DNA of 64,000 nucleotides from Candidatus Raymondbacteria bacterium RIFOXYA2_FULL_49_16 (GCA_001789205.1 MFYT01000004.1:1-64000); one strand, 5' to 3'. Numbered from the stretch's first letter, positions 1 to 8,996 are shown. Notes: generated by a model not told the origin, from the letters alone. A program made the numbers and translations.

Positions 1-1
1 A

Positions 2-309
2 AAAATTCCAGCCGGCATTACCGAAGGACAGCAAATTCGTTTGGCAGGACAGGGCGGTTTAGGTATGAATGGCGGTGCAAGTGGTGATTTATATTTGGAA
101 ATAATATTGCTGCCGCATCCGCTTTATGCTGTTGAGAGAAAAGATATTATGTTGAGTTTACCGATTACGCCTTGGGAAGCAGCGTTAGGTGCAGCTATTG
201 AAGTGCCGACCTTAGGCGGAAAAATCAAATTAAAAATTTCAACAAATTCACAAACAGGACAAAAGCTGCGTTTGAAAGGACGAGGTTTGCCGGGCAAAAT
301 ACCGGGCGG
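2..309 (+). CDS. CbpA/DnaJ-type co-chaperone, C-terminal fragment, probably foreign
   Basis: An open frame entering from the left edge reads KIPAGITEGQQIRLAGQGG, then GDLYLEIILLPHPLY, AALGAAIEVPTLGGK and LRLKGRGLPGK. These are the conserved blocks of the DnaJ/CbpA C-terminal substrate-binding domain, closest in flavour to gammaproteobacterial CbpA. The family resemblance stops abruptly near base 300-309, before the last ~40 residues of a normal CbpA. The frame stays open to 775 but the remainder has no family resemblance and lies antisense to the next gene. Codons are AT-rich (TTA, TTG, GCA), unlike almost everything downstream. I read it as a truncated fragment joined to unrelated DNA, not a functional gene of this chromosome. 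Confidence 0.75.
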
Positions 310-415
310 ACCCGCCGGTGCGGTAGGTGCAGCGGTCTTTCAGCGAAACGTTCTGTTCAAGGGAAAAACGCGGGTCCATTCGGAGGAAAATATAACATGT
401 TGCCGCGTAAAAATC
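303..415. other. Probable sequence junction and short intergenic stretch
   Basis: Base composition changes sharply here, from the AT-rich CbpA fragment to ordinary sequence. An imperfect palindrome (ACCGGGCGG A CCCGCCGGT) lies at about 302-320, just where the CbpA homology ends. I see no gene in the rest of this interval. It is the downstream flank of the minus-strand serine hydrolase that ends at 416. Confidence 0.4.
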
Positions 416-1840
416 CTATCTCACCAATACTATTCGTTTTGTCACCCTGTAATCGCCCGCGTTAAATTTAAGCGCATATATGCCGCCTGGCGCCTCACAC
501 TGTCTCTCGTCCCTGCCGTCCCAGTCTATCGCATGCCTGCCCGCGTCCATCTCACCCTCAATCAATCGTGTGACGATTCTTCCGTGTACATCATAGATAG
601 CCGCCGTTACTGTTACGTGCCGGAACACATTAAACGTTATGTTCGTTGCTTGATTGAACGGATTCGGATAACTGTGTACAAGAACAACCCCGGACGAATT
701 CATACGATCATATTTTTTTTCCTCGATGCCCGTCATACAGATGCTTTCACATTTCCGCCTGACAAGATCGCATAATTTAAAATATGTGTACATAACCTGT
801 GTAATGGGGGCATAGGTGAATATCATGCCTGAAACATTCCGGCACCGGTCAATCCACGGATACGCGCCCCATGCTCCTGGACCGCTTATGTGTTCCACGT
901 AGCCATTGCTTGGGTTTTCAACATCAATAAAATTTCCCAGGCCATATCGGATAGTGTCCGCATTATACGGGTGATACGGAGGAGAAAAAGGATAGGGAAG
1001 GTATTTGACCGGAACGTTGTTTGTCTGGTCTTTATAAAATTCACTGATTGACTGAGCGCTTAATACTGTGGCGCCATTAAAAACGCCATTATCAAAAAGC
1101 ATGCGCACAAAATTCATATACTCATTCAAACTCGAATAAGCGCCGCCCGCAATCCAGGGATTCGATGGCGTACTTTTCACATATTCAGTATGCGGCATCT
1201 GGCACTTTGACGCAATTTTTTCAAAAAAAAGCGTGTCCCAATCCTTGCCGGAAACAATTTCAGCTATGCGTCCCGCAACCTGCATTGATACGGAGCCATA
1301 ATTAACGCACGAACCAGGCGGATCTTCCAAGGGGACGTGTACCGCGATACTATCCACGGACTGAGCCAATGACAACGAATCCGAGTTTTCATAATTTTGT
1401 TCAGAATAACCGGAAAGACCGGATGTATGAGATAATAGCTGCCGGATGGTGATACGCCCTTTCCCATATTGCGTAAATATTGGCAGAAAAGAACCTATTG
1501 TATCATCCAAGGAAAGACGATTGTCATCAACCAAGCTCAACAAAGTGGCCGCGGACAGCCACTTTGTTGACGAGTAAATAGGCTTGACTGTATTCTCATC
1601 ATATGTCCCGTTTGTACGGGAATAGATAATGGTATCATTTCTCTTTATGATCACCGCATAGCTGCTAAAAGGATTTAACAGCGGGAAATGAAAGTTGGAC
1701 AAAGAATCTTGCAGAAGCGTGTCGATTGAACTGAGATCCGGGCCATATTGGGAGACGGCCGGAAAAGGCGTCATGACAAAAAAAAACCATGCATAGGCAA
1801 AACTGAAGGCCAAATAGAACAAATTTTTTTTAAAATACAT
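416..1840 (-). CDS. Secreted serine hydrolase (class C beta-lactamase/PBP4* fold) with C-terminal sorting domain
   Basis: A 474-residue exported protein. Residues 1-30 form a hydrophobic signal peptide. The serine beta-lactamase-like fold follows at about 45-360: nucleophile motif S90-S-T-K93, LLSHTSG at 136-141, a YGS motif at 181-183 replacing the usual YxN, and HISG near 317-320. Residues 384-474 form a FlgD-like sorting module starting SYPNPFN and ending KRIVLVR. Family members hydrolyse peptides or esters; the substrate is unknown. The ATG follows a GAGGGA ribosome site, and a good promoter lies just upstream. The gene is more AT-rich than most of the window. It reads toward the suspect left-edge join but ends in a natural TAG. 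Confidence 0.82.
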   Translation of the reverse strand: MYFKKNLFYLAFSFAYAWFFFVMTPFPAVSQYGPDLSSIDTLLQDSLSNFHFPLLNPFSSYAVIIKRNDTIIYSRTNGTYDENTVKPIYSSTKWLSAATLLSLVDDNRLSLDDTIGSFLPIFTQYGKGRITIRQLLSHTSGLSGYSEQNYENSDSLSLAQSVDSIAVHVPLEDPPGSCVNYGSVSMQVAGRIAEIVSGKDWDTLFFEKIASKCQMPHTEYVKSTPSNPWIAGGAYSSLNEYMNFVRMLFDNGVFNGATVLSAQSISEFYKDQTNNVPVKYLPYPFSPPYHPYNADTIRYGLGNFIDVENPSNGYVEHISGPGAWGAYPWIDRCRNVSGMIFTYAPITQVMYTYFKLCDLVRRKCESICMTGIEEKKYDRMNSSGVVLVHSYPNPFNQATNITFNVFRHVTVTAAIYDVHGRIVTRLIEGEMDAGRHAIDWDGRDERQCEAPGGIYALKFNAGDYRVTKRIVLVR

Positions 1841-1862
1841 ATTCCCTCGATTATGTTATTTA

Positions 1863-1891
1863 AGTATAACAATTTATGGATTAAAAATCAA
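1863..1891 (-). promoter_or_regulatory. Sigma-70-type promoter of the serine hydrolase gene
   Basis: On the minus strand, TTGATT (1886-1891) is separated by 17 bases from TATACT (1863-1868), followed by a short leader and GAGGGA before the ATG at 1840. Confidence 0.65.
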
Positions 1892-2036
1892 CCGCATTCC
1901 GACGGGCTAAAAAGATGGCGGCGCCATTGCGATGCCCTGCCGCCGCGCTATCAGGCAACTTATTTTTTGTATTGGTTAACCGGAGAATATTATTTTGCAG
2001 GTATTGTTTTTAAAAATTCTTAAAAAATGGACCGCC

Positions 2037-3827
2037 ATGAATATTAAAAAAACAACCGCCATAGTCCTCTTCATTGTCGCTGGGATTCTGCTCCCCTTCA
2101 GCTGGGTCTATAACAACGCCAGCGCGGACGGCGACGACTTCTATGAAAGCATCATCCGCTTCGACGACATTATCCGGAAGATAAAGACCCACTACGTGGT
2201 CGATGTTCCGGCCGAAAGCCTCATTGTCTACGCAGTTGATGGCATGCGCGACATACTCGACCCGCACACCAACTACTTCAAGGAAAAGGAATATAAGGAC
2301 CTCATGGTGAAAACCAAGGGAGAATTCGGCGGCCTGGGCATCACCATCGGCATCCGCGAAAACATACTGACCATCATTGCGCCGCTCCCCAATACCCCCG
2401 CGTCAAAAGTGGGTCTCATAGCCGGGGACCGCATTGTTAAAATCAACGGCAAGTCGACCGCTGGCATCCAGATAGACGAGGCGGTGGAAAAGCTCCGCGG
2501 AAAAAAAGGCACCACAGTCACCATCACCATTGAACGCCAGGGTGTCATCGACCCCTTTGACGTCACGGTCGAACGGGACATCATCAAGATCAAAAGCGTG
2601 CAGTATTCGGGCATGATCGACGAAAAGAACAAGGTCGGATACATTCTCCTGGTCAGTTTCACTGAAAAGTCGTCCAGTGAAATGGAGGCGGCCCTCCGCG
2701 CGTTGCAGGCCCAGGGCATGGCCAGCCTCGTCCTTGACCTGCGTTCCAATCCCGGCGGCCTGCTCAAGCAGGCGGTCGAGGTGTCGGAAAAATTCATTGG
2801 CCCGGGTAAAATGATCGTTTTTACCAAAGGCAGGGACAAGAGTTCCATGGTCGAATTCAAGGCCCAGATCGGGCCAACGTTGTCCGATAAAACACCGCTG
2901 GTAGTGCTGGTCAACGAAGGCAGCGCCTCGGCGTCTGAAATCGTGGCAGGCGCAATCCAGGACCACGACCGCGGAGTTGTCATGGGCAGCCAGACCTACG
3001 GCAAAGGATCGGTCCAGACCATTCTTCCCCTCGAAAACAACCACGCGCTCAAACTCACCACCGCTTATTATTATACGCCCGTGGGCCGCTGCATCAACAT
3101 GCTCGCGAACGATGTTGGCCAAAAACGCCACGAGGAGCAAAACGCCGAAGCGGAAATGGACGAGGAAGGCAATCCAATAGAGCCAAAAAAAGATTCGGTC
3201 AAGACGCAAAAAGAGGAATTCAAGACCCTCACCCTTGGCCGCTCCGTATACGGCAGCGGCGGCATAACGCCGGACGTGGACATTGACCCCGAGCACTTCT
3301 CACGCCTAGAGATCGAGATAGTGCGCAAGTCTATGTTTTTCAATTTCACGGTCGCCGAGATAAACCGCATGAAGGCGAAAAAACAATCCATTGATGAAAA
3401 AACATTCAAGGTATCGGATGACATTTACACCAATTTCATCGCCTATCTCCAGAAGGAAAAGTTCGAGTACAAATCACCCGAGCAGACCGTACTCGAAGAA
3501 CTGAAGAAAACCGTGTCCGGCAGCCGCAAGGACCCTGCCGACACGTCAAAAATCCTGCAGGGACCCTATGACAAGGACATGGACCGGAAAATAGCTGAAG
3601 TAGAGTCGCTGACTGTCAAAAATCGCGACTATGCCTTTACCCGGTACAAAAAAGCGATTGTCGACAGGCTCACGCGCGACTTTCTCAACTTCGGCGTGAG
3701 CGAAGAGGCCTTTTACCGGTATGCCCTTAGAAAAGACAAGTTCGTCATTACAGCCATAGATTTGCTCAAAGACCAGAAGCGGTACAATCGCATTCTCAGC
3801 AAGGATTTCAAGAAAGAAACGCCTTAA
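2037..3827 (+). CDS. C-terminal processing protease, S41 family (CtpA/Prc-like)
   Basis: A 596-residue periplasmic serine protease. Residues 1-30 are a signal anchor. A PDZ domain lies at about 95-180 (FGGLGITIG, GDRIVKING). The S41 core is at 195-350, with LRSNPGG, the catalytic Ser298 in EGSASASEI and Lys323 in QTYGKGSVQ; the 25-residue spacing matches the Ser/Lys dyad of the family. A long charged C-terminal extension (about 355-596) resembles longer Prc-type members. I chose the ATG at 2037 because it opens directly into the signal sequence; a TTG at 1995 would add 14 residues. The gene ends 4 bases into the convergent Omp85-like gene. Family members trim C-termini of envelope proteins; the target here is unknown. 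Confidence 0.93.
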   Translation: MNIKKTTAIVLFIVAGILLPFSWVYNNASADGDDFYESIIRFDDIIRKIKTHYVVDVPAESLIVYAVDGMRDILDPHTNYFKEKEYKDLMVKTKGEFGGLGITIGIRENILTIIAPLPNTPASKVGLIAGDRIVKINGKSTAGIQIDEAVEKLRGKKGTTVTITIERQGVIDPFDVTVERDIIKIKSVQYSGMIDEKNKVGYILLVSFTEKSSSEMEAALRALQAQGMASLVLDLRSNPGGLLKQAVEVSEKFIGPGKMIVFTKGRDKSSMVEFKAQIGPTLSDKTPLVVLVNEGSASASEIVAGAIQDHDRGVVMGSQTYGKGSVQTILPLENNHALKLTTAYYYTPVGRCINMLANDVGQKRHEEQNAEAEMDEEGNPIEPKKDSVKTQKEEFKTLTLGRSVYGSGGITPDVDIDPEHFSRLEIEIVRKSMFFNFTVAEINRMKAKKQSIDEKTFKVSDDIYTNFIAYLQKEKFEYKSPEQTVLEELKKTVSGSRKDPADTSKILQGPYDKDMDRKIAEVESLTVKNRDYAFTRYKKAIVDRLTRDFLNFGVSEEAFYRYALRKDKFVITAIDLLKDQKRYNRILSKDFKKETP

Positions 3828-5245
3828 AAGCGGGTTGAAAGACTGCCGTAGAGCATGGCCGCGTAATCGTCGCTGAGTCCAGGTTTTCGTCCATAGAGCG
3901 TGATCCCCATGGAACCAATATAGCCCAGCTTTGGATAGACCAGGCTGGCGCCGATACCCGTGCTGGTGTAGAGATCGTTCGCAAGACTGACATCAGAAAA
4001 CTTCAGGTACCTGTTCTGCGGATAGGTGTATCCCCAAAACATGCCATTATCGATAAAGGCAAAGGCAAAGGCTGTGTATGAAACGCGGTTAATGAGCCGC
4101 ATGGTCCGTTTGTCGAAATACTCCTCTAGTCCCATGGTAGAGTAGTCGACCTCGAAGAGGCGGTACCGGTACTCAATGTTGGCAAAAGCAACATTGGTCC
4201 CATAGAGATACCTGAATCCCCTGAACTGGGTGCCGTCGTCATAAAAGAGGAGACGGTGGCGCAGGGCAATATTGTCAAAGTCCTGCCGGGCAATGGCGCG
4301 CACCTGCATGGCAAAGGTCTGCCGGGAAAACGGGGTTGCATAGGCGCGGGCAATGCCTGACGCCTGATTGAAGGGGGAACCCACGTCATTCGACCGGTTA
4401 TACACCCAAAACCTGGCCGCCTCGGCAAAGAGATAGAAGCCGCGGGTAGGTATCAGATAGTGGTTCCTCCTGTCAAGAGTGGCGGAAAAAGCCGCGGAGG
4501 GCACGCTTTCAGTGCGGGGATACCAGGGCGATGCGCCAGCGAACATCGAGGGATCGAGTACGAAAATATGCCAGTCAAGGTCGCGCCATTTATCAACATT
4601 GATCCACCAGGTTTTGGAGAGATCGTACGAGAAGGTGGCCCGCAGCTGGAAGGTCTCCCACACGGCCTTGGCCACATACGCGGAAACAGAGGCGTTTTGC
4701 GCATAGTACGGGGAATACTTGTAGGGTCCGGTGCGCGCGTTTAAGTTAAGGCCGCTTTTAATTGTGCGCGACGGAAACGAGGTGGCGCTCCACAGGACCG
4801 TGGCCGCATAAGCGTAGGGCGCGGTGATCATGAGGTCCAGCCGCTGGAGACGATTGAAGAGGTAGAGCTGTTTTACGCCGGGTGTCGCGGAAATCCAGTA
4901 TTTGTCCTCGCCGAACATGGTAGCGTTCAGGCTGCCGCCATAGGGGAAAAAACCGCGGCGTTCGAGTTCCTTCACATAGACCCAGACCTTCATGGCGCCT
5001 GAATCGCCGGGAAGAGTGCGTGCATACACGGTATCGAACCAGCCAGAAGCCATGAGCCCGTTTACCGAGCGACGGACCATGGCCGTATCAGCCTCTTTTC
5101 CCTGATAAAGGTCCATTTCATCGAGTATGAACCGCTCCCGCACGTGCGTATTGCCGAACACGCGGACCTCGGTGAGTACGCCCGCATGCGCCGCATACAC
5201 CGCAAAGAGAACAACAAAGGCCCTAAAGATCATGGTTTTTCTCAC
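3824..5245 (-). CDS. Omp85/BamA-family outer-membrane protein with one POTRA domain
   Basis: A 473-residue protein. A signal peptide (about 1-21) is followed by a single POTRA-like domain at about 23-90 (VLTEVRVFGNTHVRERFIL). The remainder is a surface-antigen D15-type beta barrel, rich in aromatic residues and ending in the F-terminal signature GSLSTRF. Barrel landmarks include YLIPTRGFYLFAE and the loop FRGFRYLYGTNVAFANIEYRYR, which resembles the conserved RGF/Y...G motif. It is much shorter than BamA (about 800 residues, five POTRAs), so it is more likely a specialised Omp85 member such as a TamA-, patatin- or D15-type translocator. Its substrate is unknown. It is convergent with the CtpA gene. 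Confidence 0.85.
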   Translation of the reverse strand: MRKTMIFRAFVVLFAVYAAHAGVLTEVRVFGNTHVRERFILDEMDLYQGKEADTAMVRRSVNGLMASGWFDTVYARTLPGDSGAMKVWVYVKELERRGFFPYGGSLNATMFGEDKYWISATPGVKQLYLFNRLQRLDLMITAPYAYAATVLWSATSFPSRTIKSGLNLNARTGPYKYSPYYAQNASVSAYVAKAVWETFQLRATFSYDLSKTWWINVDKWRDLDWHIFVLDPSMFAGASPWYPRTESVPSAAFSATLDRRNHYLIPTRGFYLFAEAARFWVYNRSNDVGSPFNQASGIARAYATPFSRQTFAMQVRAIARQDFDNIALRHRLLFYDDGTQFRGFRYLYGTNVAFANIEYRYRLFEVDYSTMGLEEYFDKRTMRLINRVSYTAFAFAFIDNGMFWGYTYPQNRYLKFSDVSLANDLYTSTGIGASLVYPKLGYIGSMGITLYGRKPGLSDDYAAMLYGSLSTRF

Positions 5246-5260
5246 ATGCCAAGGGAAAAA

Positions 5261-5632
<372 letters not shown>

Positions 5633-5638
5633 GGAATT

Positions 5639-5667
5639 AAATTAACAATAATTGGAAGGGAAATCAA
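5639..5667 (-). promoter_or_regulatory. Promoter of rnpB
   Basis: Minus strand: TTGATT (5662-5667), a 17-base spacer, then TAATTT (5639-5644). The predicted first G of RNase P RNA lies 7 bases downstream, at 5632. Confidence 0.65.
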
Positions 5668-5709
5668 CGTATATTTTATTTTCATCTGCACACCCTCAAG
5701 GAACCGCCT

Positions 5710-6891
5710 ATGCGAAAAAAAACCTTTGTACTCACCGACCTCTCCCAGCGCGTTCATGTCCCTGATTTTTTCCTCTGTCCGGAAGACCTTGGTAAAAAAA
5801 GCGGGGTTCCCTGGTCAGTCATAAAAACGACCCTGCACGGCGGCCCGTCTGAAGGCGTTGAAGCGGTCGTTATTGACAACGGGGCCCTTTCTTTCATGGT
5901 CCTTCCCTCGCGCGGCATGGGCGTGTGGAAAGGTGAGTATCGCGGCATGCCCCTGGGCTGGGACTCACCGGTCACAGGGCCAATACATCCCGCTTTCGTG
6001 GACAGCGCCGCGCGCAGCGGCCTCGGGTGGCTTACGGGCTTCGATGAAATGATCGTCAGGTGCGGGCTCGAATCAAATGGCCCGCCTGTGACCGACCGCG
6101 TGCTCGACAACCAAGGCAATCCTGTTGATGTTCAATTGACCCTGCATGGAAGAATCGCCAATATTCCCGCATGGTACCTGAGCATTGCGGTGGACAATGA
6201 TGTCATCACAGTAAAAGGCATAACAGACGAAACCGGGCTTTTTCATCCCCGCTTCAGGCTAGAAACTACGGTTGAAACCAAGATCAACTCAAACGCCGTT
6301 ACCATGCGTGATACGATCGTGAACCTGAAGAGCATCCCGTCTGAGCTCCAACTGCTGTATCATTGCAATTTTGGCGAGCCTTTTCTGGGAAAAAATTCAC
6401 ACCTGGTCATGCCGTTCAGGCAATTTGCTCCACGCGACAGCGTGGCTGCCCGTGACAGCGATACCTTTGATATATATAAGGGGCCGACAACCGGATATGT
6501 GGAACAATGCTACTATTGCACACCTTTGGGTGATACTACTGGCCGCACATGCGCGCTCCTGCGCAATGGTGCTGCAACCAAGGGTGTGGCTGTCAGATTT
6601 AATACACGGCAGTTGCCTTGTTTTACTCTATGGAAGAACACTGCGGCAGTGAGTGATGGGTATGTAACCGGCCTTGAACCTGCGACAAACTATCCTAATC
6701 CCAAACCCTTTGAGCGAAGCCAGGGAAGGGTTGTGAACATGCCCGCAGGAAGCAGCTACAAAGTGTCGCTCACACTCGAGGTGTATGACACAGCCGCAGG
6801 TGTTTCAGGAGTGGAAAAGGAGATTGCCAGGATTCAGAAGCGGGCAAAACCAGTGGTGCACCAGCAGCCTGTAGCGGGGTTATCGTTCTGA
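5710..6891 (+). CDS. DUF4432 family, aldose 1-epimerase-like protein
   Basis: A 393-residue cytoplasmic protein with the galactose-mutarotase-like beta-sandwich pattern of DUF4432. Landmarks are LPSRGMGVWKGEYRGMPLGWDSP near 74-96, GLGWLTGFDEMIVRCGLESNG near 111-131, the LHGRI block, and LLYHCNFGEP near 215-225. The family binds sugars; some members act in sugar-acid utilisation, but no substrate can be assigned here. The start ATG has AAGGA 7 bases upstream. The stop codon TGA (6889-6891) is the first three bases of a TGATCCCCCC repeat, a feature shared with the next two genes. Confidence 0.8.
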   Translation: MRKKTFVLTDLSQRVHVPDFFLCPEDLGKKSGVPWSVIKTTLHGGPSEGVEAVVIDNGALSFMVLPSRGMGVWKGEYRGMPLGWDSPVTGPIHPAFVDSAARSGLGWLTGFDEMIVRCGLESNGPPVTDRVLDNQGNPVDVQLTLHGRIANIPAWYLSIAVDNDVITVKGITDETGLFHPRFRLETTVETKINSNAVTMRDTIVNLKSIPSELQLLYHCNFGEPFLGKNSHLVMPFRQFAPRDSVAARDSDTFDIYKGPTTGYVEQCYYCTPLGDTTGRTCALLRNGAATKGVAVRFNTRQLPCFTLWKNTAAVSDGYVTGLEPATNYPNPKPFERSQGRVVNMPAGSSYKVSLTLEVYDTAAGVSGVEKEIARIQKRAKPVVHQQPVAGLSF

Positions 6892-6920
6892 TCCCCCCTA
6901 CCCCCCTTAGAAAGGGGGGA
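6889..6920 (+). repeat. REP-like palindromic repeat, copy 1 (class A)
   Basis: Begins TGATCCCCCCTA and continues into a hairpin of CCCCCCTT paired with AAGGGGGG at 6901-6919. Its leading TGA is the stop codon of the DUF4432 gene. It matches the copy at the end of selA (57254-57284). Confidence 0.7.
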
Positions 6921-7007
6921 GTTCCTTTGTGAGATCAAGAAAGTTAAACTCACGAGTTAATCTCCTATTCATCGTTGCCGATGCTCTACTATAAATAGAT
7001 TAAAATG

Positions 7008-7061
7008 TGATCCCCCCTTCATAAGGGGGGCAGACTGCATAGAGCACTTTCGGGGGGATCA
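7008..7061 (+). repeat. REP-like palindromic repeat, copy 2 (class B)
   Basis: A 54-base unit with inverted ends, TGATCCCCCC and GGGGGGATCA, and an inner CCCCCCTTCATAAGGGGGG hairpin. It closely resembles the copy at 7560-7611. It is intergenic. Confidence 0.7.
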
Positions 7062-7069
7062 ATTGGCAC

Positions 7070-7111
7070 TGATCCGGGGGTGTTCCTTTAAGAGCGCTCT
7101 CGGGGGGATCA
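7070..7111 (-). repeat. REP-like palindromic repeat, copy 3 (partial)
   Basis: Read on the minus strand it starts TGATCCCCCCGAGAG. It abuts copy 2 in tandem. Its TGA (7109-7111) is the stop codon of the DUF559 gene. Confidence 0.6.
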
Positions 7112-7543
7112 ATCCCCAGAGTCCAAGACCGCACGAGCCCTTTCTTCAATAGCCATGCATACCCGGTCAAAGTCCTTTAGAACTTCGTCATTTGCAAATC
7201 TTAACACCGTAACCCCATGACCCTTCAAAATCACAGTTCTCTCCCGGTCTTTTGCCATACCTTCTTTAGTGTAGTGTTGCCCACCATCCAATTCAACAAC
7301 CAAACCAATGGAAGGGCAATAAAAATCAACAATGAAATTATCAATCGGCCTCTGCCTGTGAAATCTGCATCTGAATGTCCGCAAGAATTCATACCAAAGT
7401 TTCTGTTCTGCCTTGGTCATATTTTTTCTGAGTGTTTTGGCCCGTTCAACGAGTTTAGGATTGTATGGCAAATGATGCCAGTTAAAAATGAGACCTTGCC
7501 TCTTCAGCATCACTGGATCTGTATTGCCTCTGGATTTATTCAT
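7109..7543 (-). CDS. DUF559 domain protein, Vsr-like endonuclease fold
   Basis: About 144 residues from the chosen ATG at 7543. The core is a complete DUF559 domain: MTKAEQKLWYEFLR, RFHRQRPIDNFIVDFYCPS, the catalytic-like block VVELDGGQHY, and VTVLRFANDEVL. The fold belongs to the PD-(D/E)XK/Vsr group; biochemical function is generally undefined. A longer frame from 7630 would translate straight through the repeat at 7560-7611, so I reject that start; GGAG immediately before 7543 is a poor but real alternative. The gene is boxed between copies of the same palindromic repeat and takes its stop codon from one of them, suggesting it travels with the repeat. Confidence 0.85.
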   Translation of the reverse strand: MNKSRGNTDPVMLKRQGLIFNWHHLPYNPKLVERAKTLRKNMTKAEQKLWYEFLRTFRCRFHRQRPIDNFIVDFYCPSIGLVVELDGGQHYTKEGMAKDRERTVILKGHGVTVLRFANDEVLKDFDRVCMAIEERARAVLDSGD

Positions 7544-7559
7544 CTCCGTCTTTCTTTCG

Positions 7560-7611
7560 TCACCCCCCTTCGTAAGGGAGGTGACCGAACAGAATGCTTT
7601 CGGGGGGATCA
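7560..7611 (-). repeat. REP-like palindromic repeat, copy 4 (class B)
   Basis: On the minus strand it begins TGATCCCCCCGAAAG and ends in a CCTCCCTTACGAAGGGGGG hairpin. It aligns with copy 2 along its length. Its TGA (7609-7611) is the stop codon of the DUF401 permease. Confidence 0.7.
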
Positions 7612-8901
7612 CACAAACCGGATGGCGCAATAGAGCAGCACGCCGCCGCTGAGCATGGCAAGGGCGGGCTTGATGAGCTGGACAATTGAATCAGCAAGGC
7701 GAGTATTGAAGTGCTGGTTGGAAACGATAAGGCACACATGCACGGGCGAGAGGATCATGCCCATGTATCCTGAACAATAGGCAAGCACAGTAGTGGCCAT
7801 GAGTTCGCGCGTTGACGGATGCGCACCAAGCACGGCCATGACAATGGGAAAGCTCGCGCCCACAAACCCAATGGCAAGGCCTGAAGTAAAACCCGCGATA
7901 AACGGCACCAGCATAATCACCAGCACCACGGGAATGCCCCAGGCATAGAGCTCGTTCCGCATGCTGTCCATAAGCAGCGAGCCATCGGGCAGCCGGGCCT
8001 CGAGAAAGGCGCCATAAACCCGGATAAACAGGACGATCGCTGCCATGGCAATGGTTTTACGCGAAAAAAGTATATCACGCCACTCTTGAACGGGAAGCGG
8101 CCGTTGAAACTGGAGCAACGCCATGGCAATCACCAAGCCAATAATCATTGGCAAATATTCGCTTATACGCGCCAAGTCTGGACAGATAAACTTGAGAACA
8201 ATATAAGTGCCAATGACAATAATGATGGGAAGTACCAGTTTCAGAAACCTGTCGCCTTTGGCAGCCTGGGCAGCCGCATCTTCGTGTATCTCCGTGCTTC
8301 CCGTGCCCCTGAGCAGAAAAAAGTAACCCGCGATCACGGCAAAAATGCTCAGCGAAATCTGCAAGGCCATGAATTTTGACATGGGGATGCCGGTGAGGTC
8401 ACGGGCAAGAAGTACGCCCGGATAGAGCGGCCACCAATACTCCCAGATATGCCGGAACCAGTAGTTTATCTTTGTTTTAAGAATTGCCGGAAGCGATTTG
8501 TCGTGGTCGCAGTCGTCGACAAGGGGCGCTGAAAAGATAGCGCCTCCAGGCATGGGCAAAAGACCAATGACCGCAGGCAGAACTGCCAGGGCGTGGCGCT
8601 GGCTGATACGCGCGCGCACGGCAAAGACCAATTCCTTCATACTGCCGGTCTTTTCCATCTGTGCGCTAAGCCACACCACCTGGAATATAATGCCCATAAG
8701 AAAAAACATGTCCAGGGACCATATGCGGCCCCAGGCAATGGCGCCTATGACGCGAAAAGAATGGCCGCTCCATACGGCAAGCACAAGGGTACCAAGTATC
8801 GAGGCCAAGCCAAGCTGGTTAAAGAGTTTATTGAAGAACAGGATAACGAAAAGCGATCCAAGCACTTTCACAATCAGGGGTGCATGTATTATGGTTTCCA
8901 T
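7609..8901 (-). CDS. DUF401 family integral membrane permease
   Basis: A 430-residue protein with roughly ten to twelve hydrophobic segments and the DUF401 signature GLLPMPGGAIFSAPLVD. Other family-like blocks are ILKTKINYWFRHIWEYWWPLYPG and GYMGMILSPVHVCLI near the C-terminus. The architecture resembles anion/carboxylate permeases of the ion-transporter superfamily; the substrate is not known. The stop codon comes from repeat copy 4. It is divergent from the pyrG operon across 142 bases. Confidence 0.85.
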   Translation of the reverse strand: METIIHAPLIVKVLGSLFVILFFNKLFNQLGLASILGTLVLAVWSGHSFRVIGAIAWGRIWSLDMFFLMGIIFQVVWLSAQMEKTGSMKELVFAVRARISQRHALAVLPAVIGLLPMPGGAIFSAPLVDDCDHDKSLPAILKTKINYWFRHIWEYWWPLYPGVLLARDLTGIPMSKFMALQISLSIFAVIAGYFFLLRGTGSTEIHEDAAAQAAKGDRFLKLVLPIIIVIGTYIVLKFICPDLARISEYLPMIIGLVIAMALLQFQRPLPVQEWRDILFSRKTIAMAAIVLFIRVYGAFLEARLPDGSLLMDSMRNELYAWGIPVVLVIMLVPFIAGFTSGLAIGFVGASFPIVMAVLGAHPSTRELMATTVLAYCSGYMGMILSPVHVCLIVSNQHFNTRLADSIVQLIKPALAMLSGGVLLYCAIRFV

Positions 8902-8912
8902 GGTAATTGGTT

Positions 8913-8942
8913 AAAATAATGAAGTTCCAAAGGGGTTTTCAA
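8913..8942 (-). promoter_or_regulatory. Candidate promoter of the DUF401 gene
   Basis: Minus strand: TTGAAA (8937-8942), an 18-base spacer, TATTTT (8913-8918), close upstream of the ATG at 8901. This would give a very short leader. Confidence 0.4.
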
Positions 8943-8996
8943 TCGCATAAGAAATTCTAATATGGAAATATTCATTCTGCCGATAAAGTCTTTGCC

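Noticed and set aside
41-775. A 244-residue open frame extending the CbpA fragment
   Set aside because: Only bases up to about 309 resemble CbpA; the remainder is antisense to the serine hydrolase and has no family pattern.
6892-7108. CRISPR-like array from the repeated C/G-rich units
   Set aside because: The copies are palindromic, unequally spaced and lie at gene ends, with no spacers of constant length; they fit REP-like elements.
7544-7630. A 29-residue N-terminal extension of the DUF559 gene
   Set aside because: It translates the palindromic repeat (7560-7611) and has no domain content; the ATG at 7543 fits the family start better.
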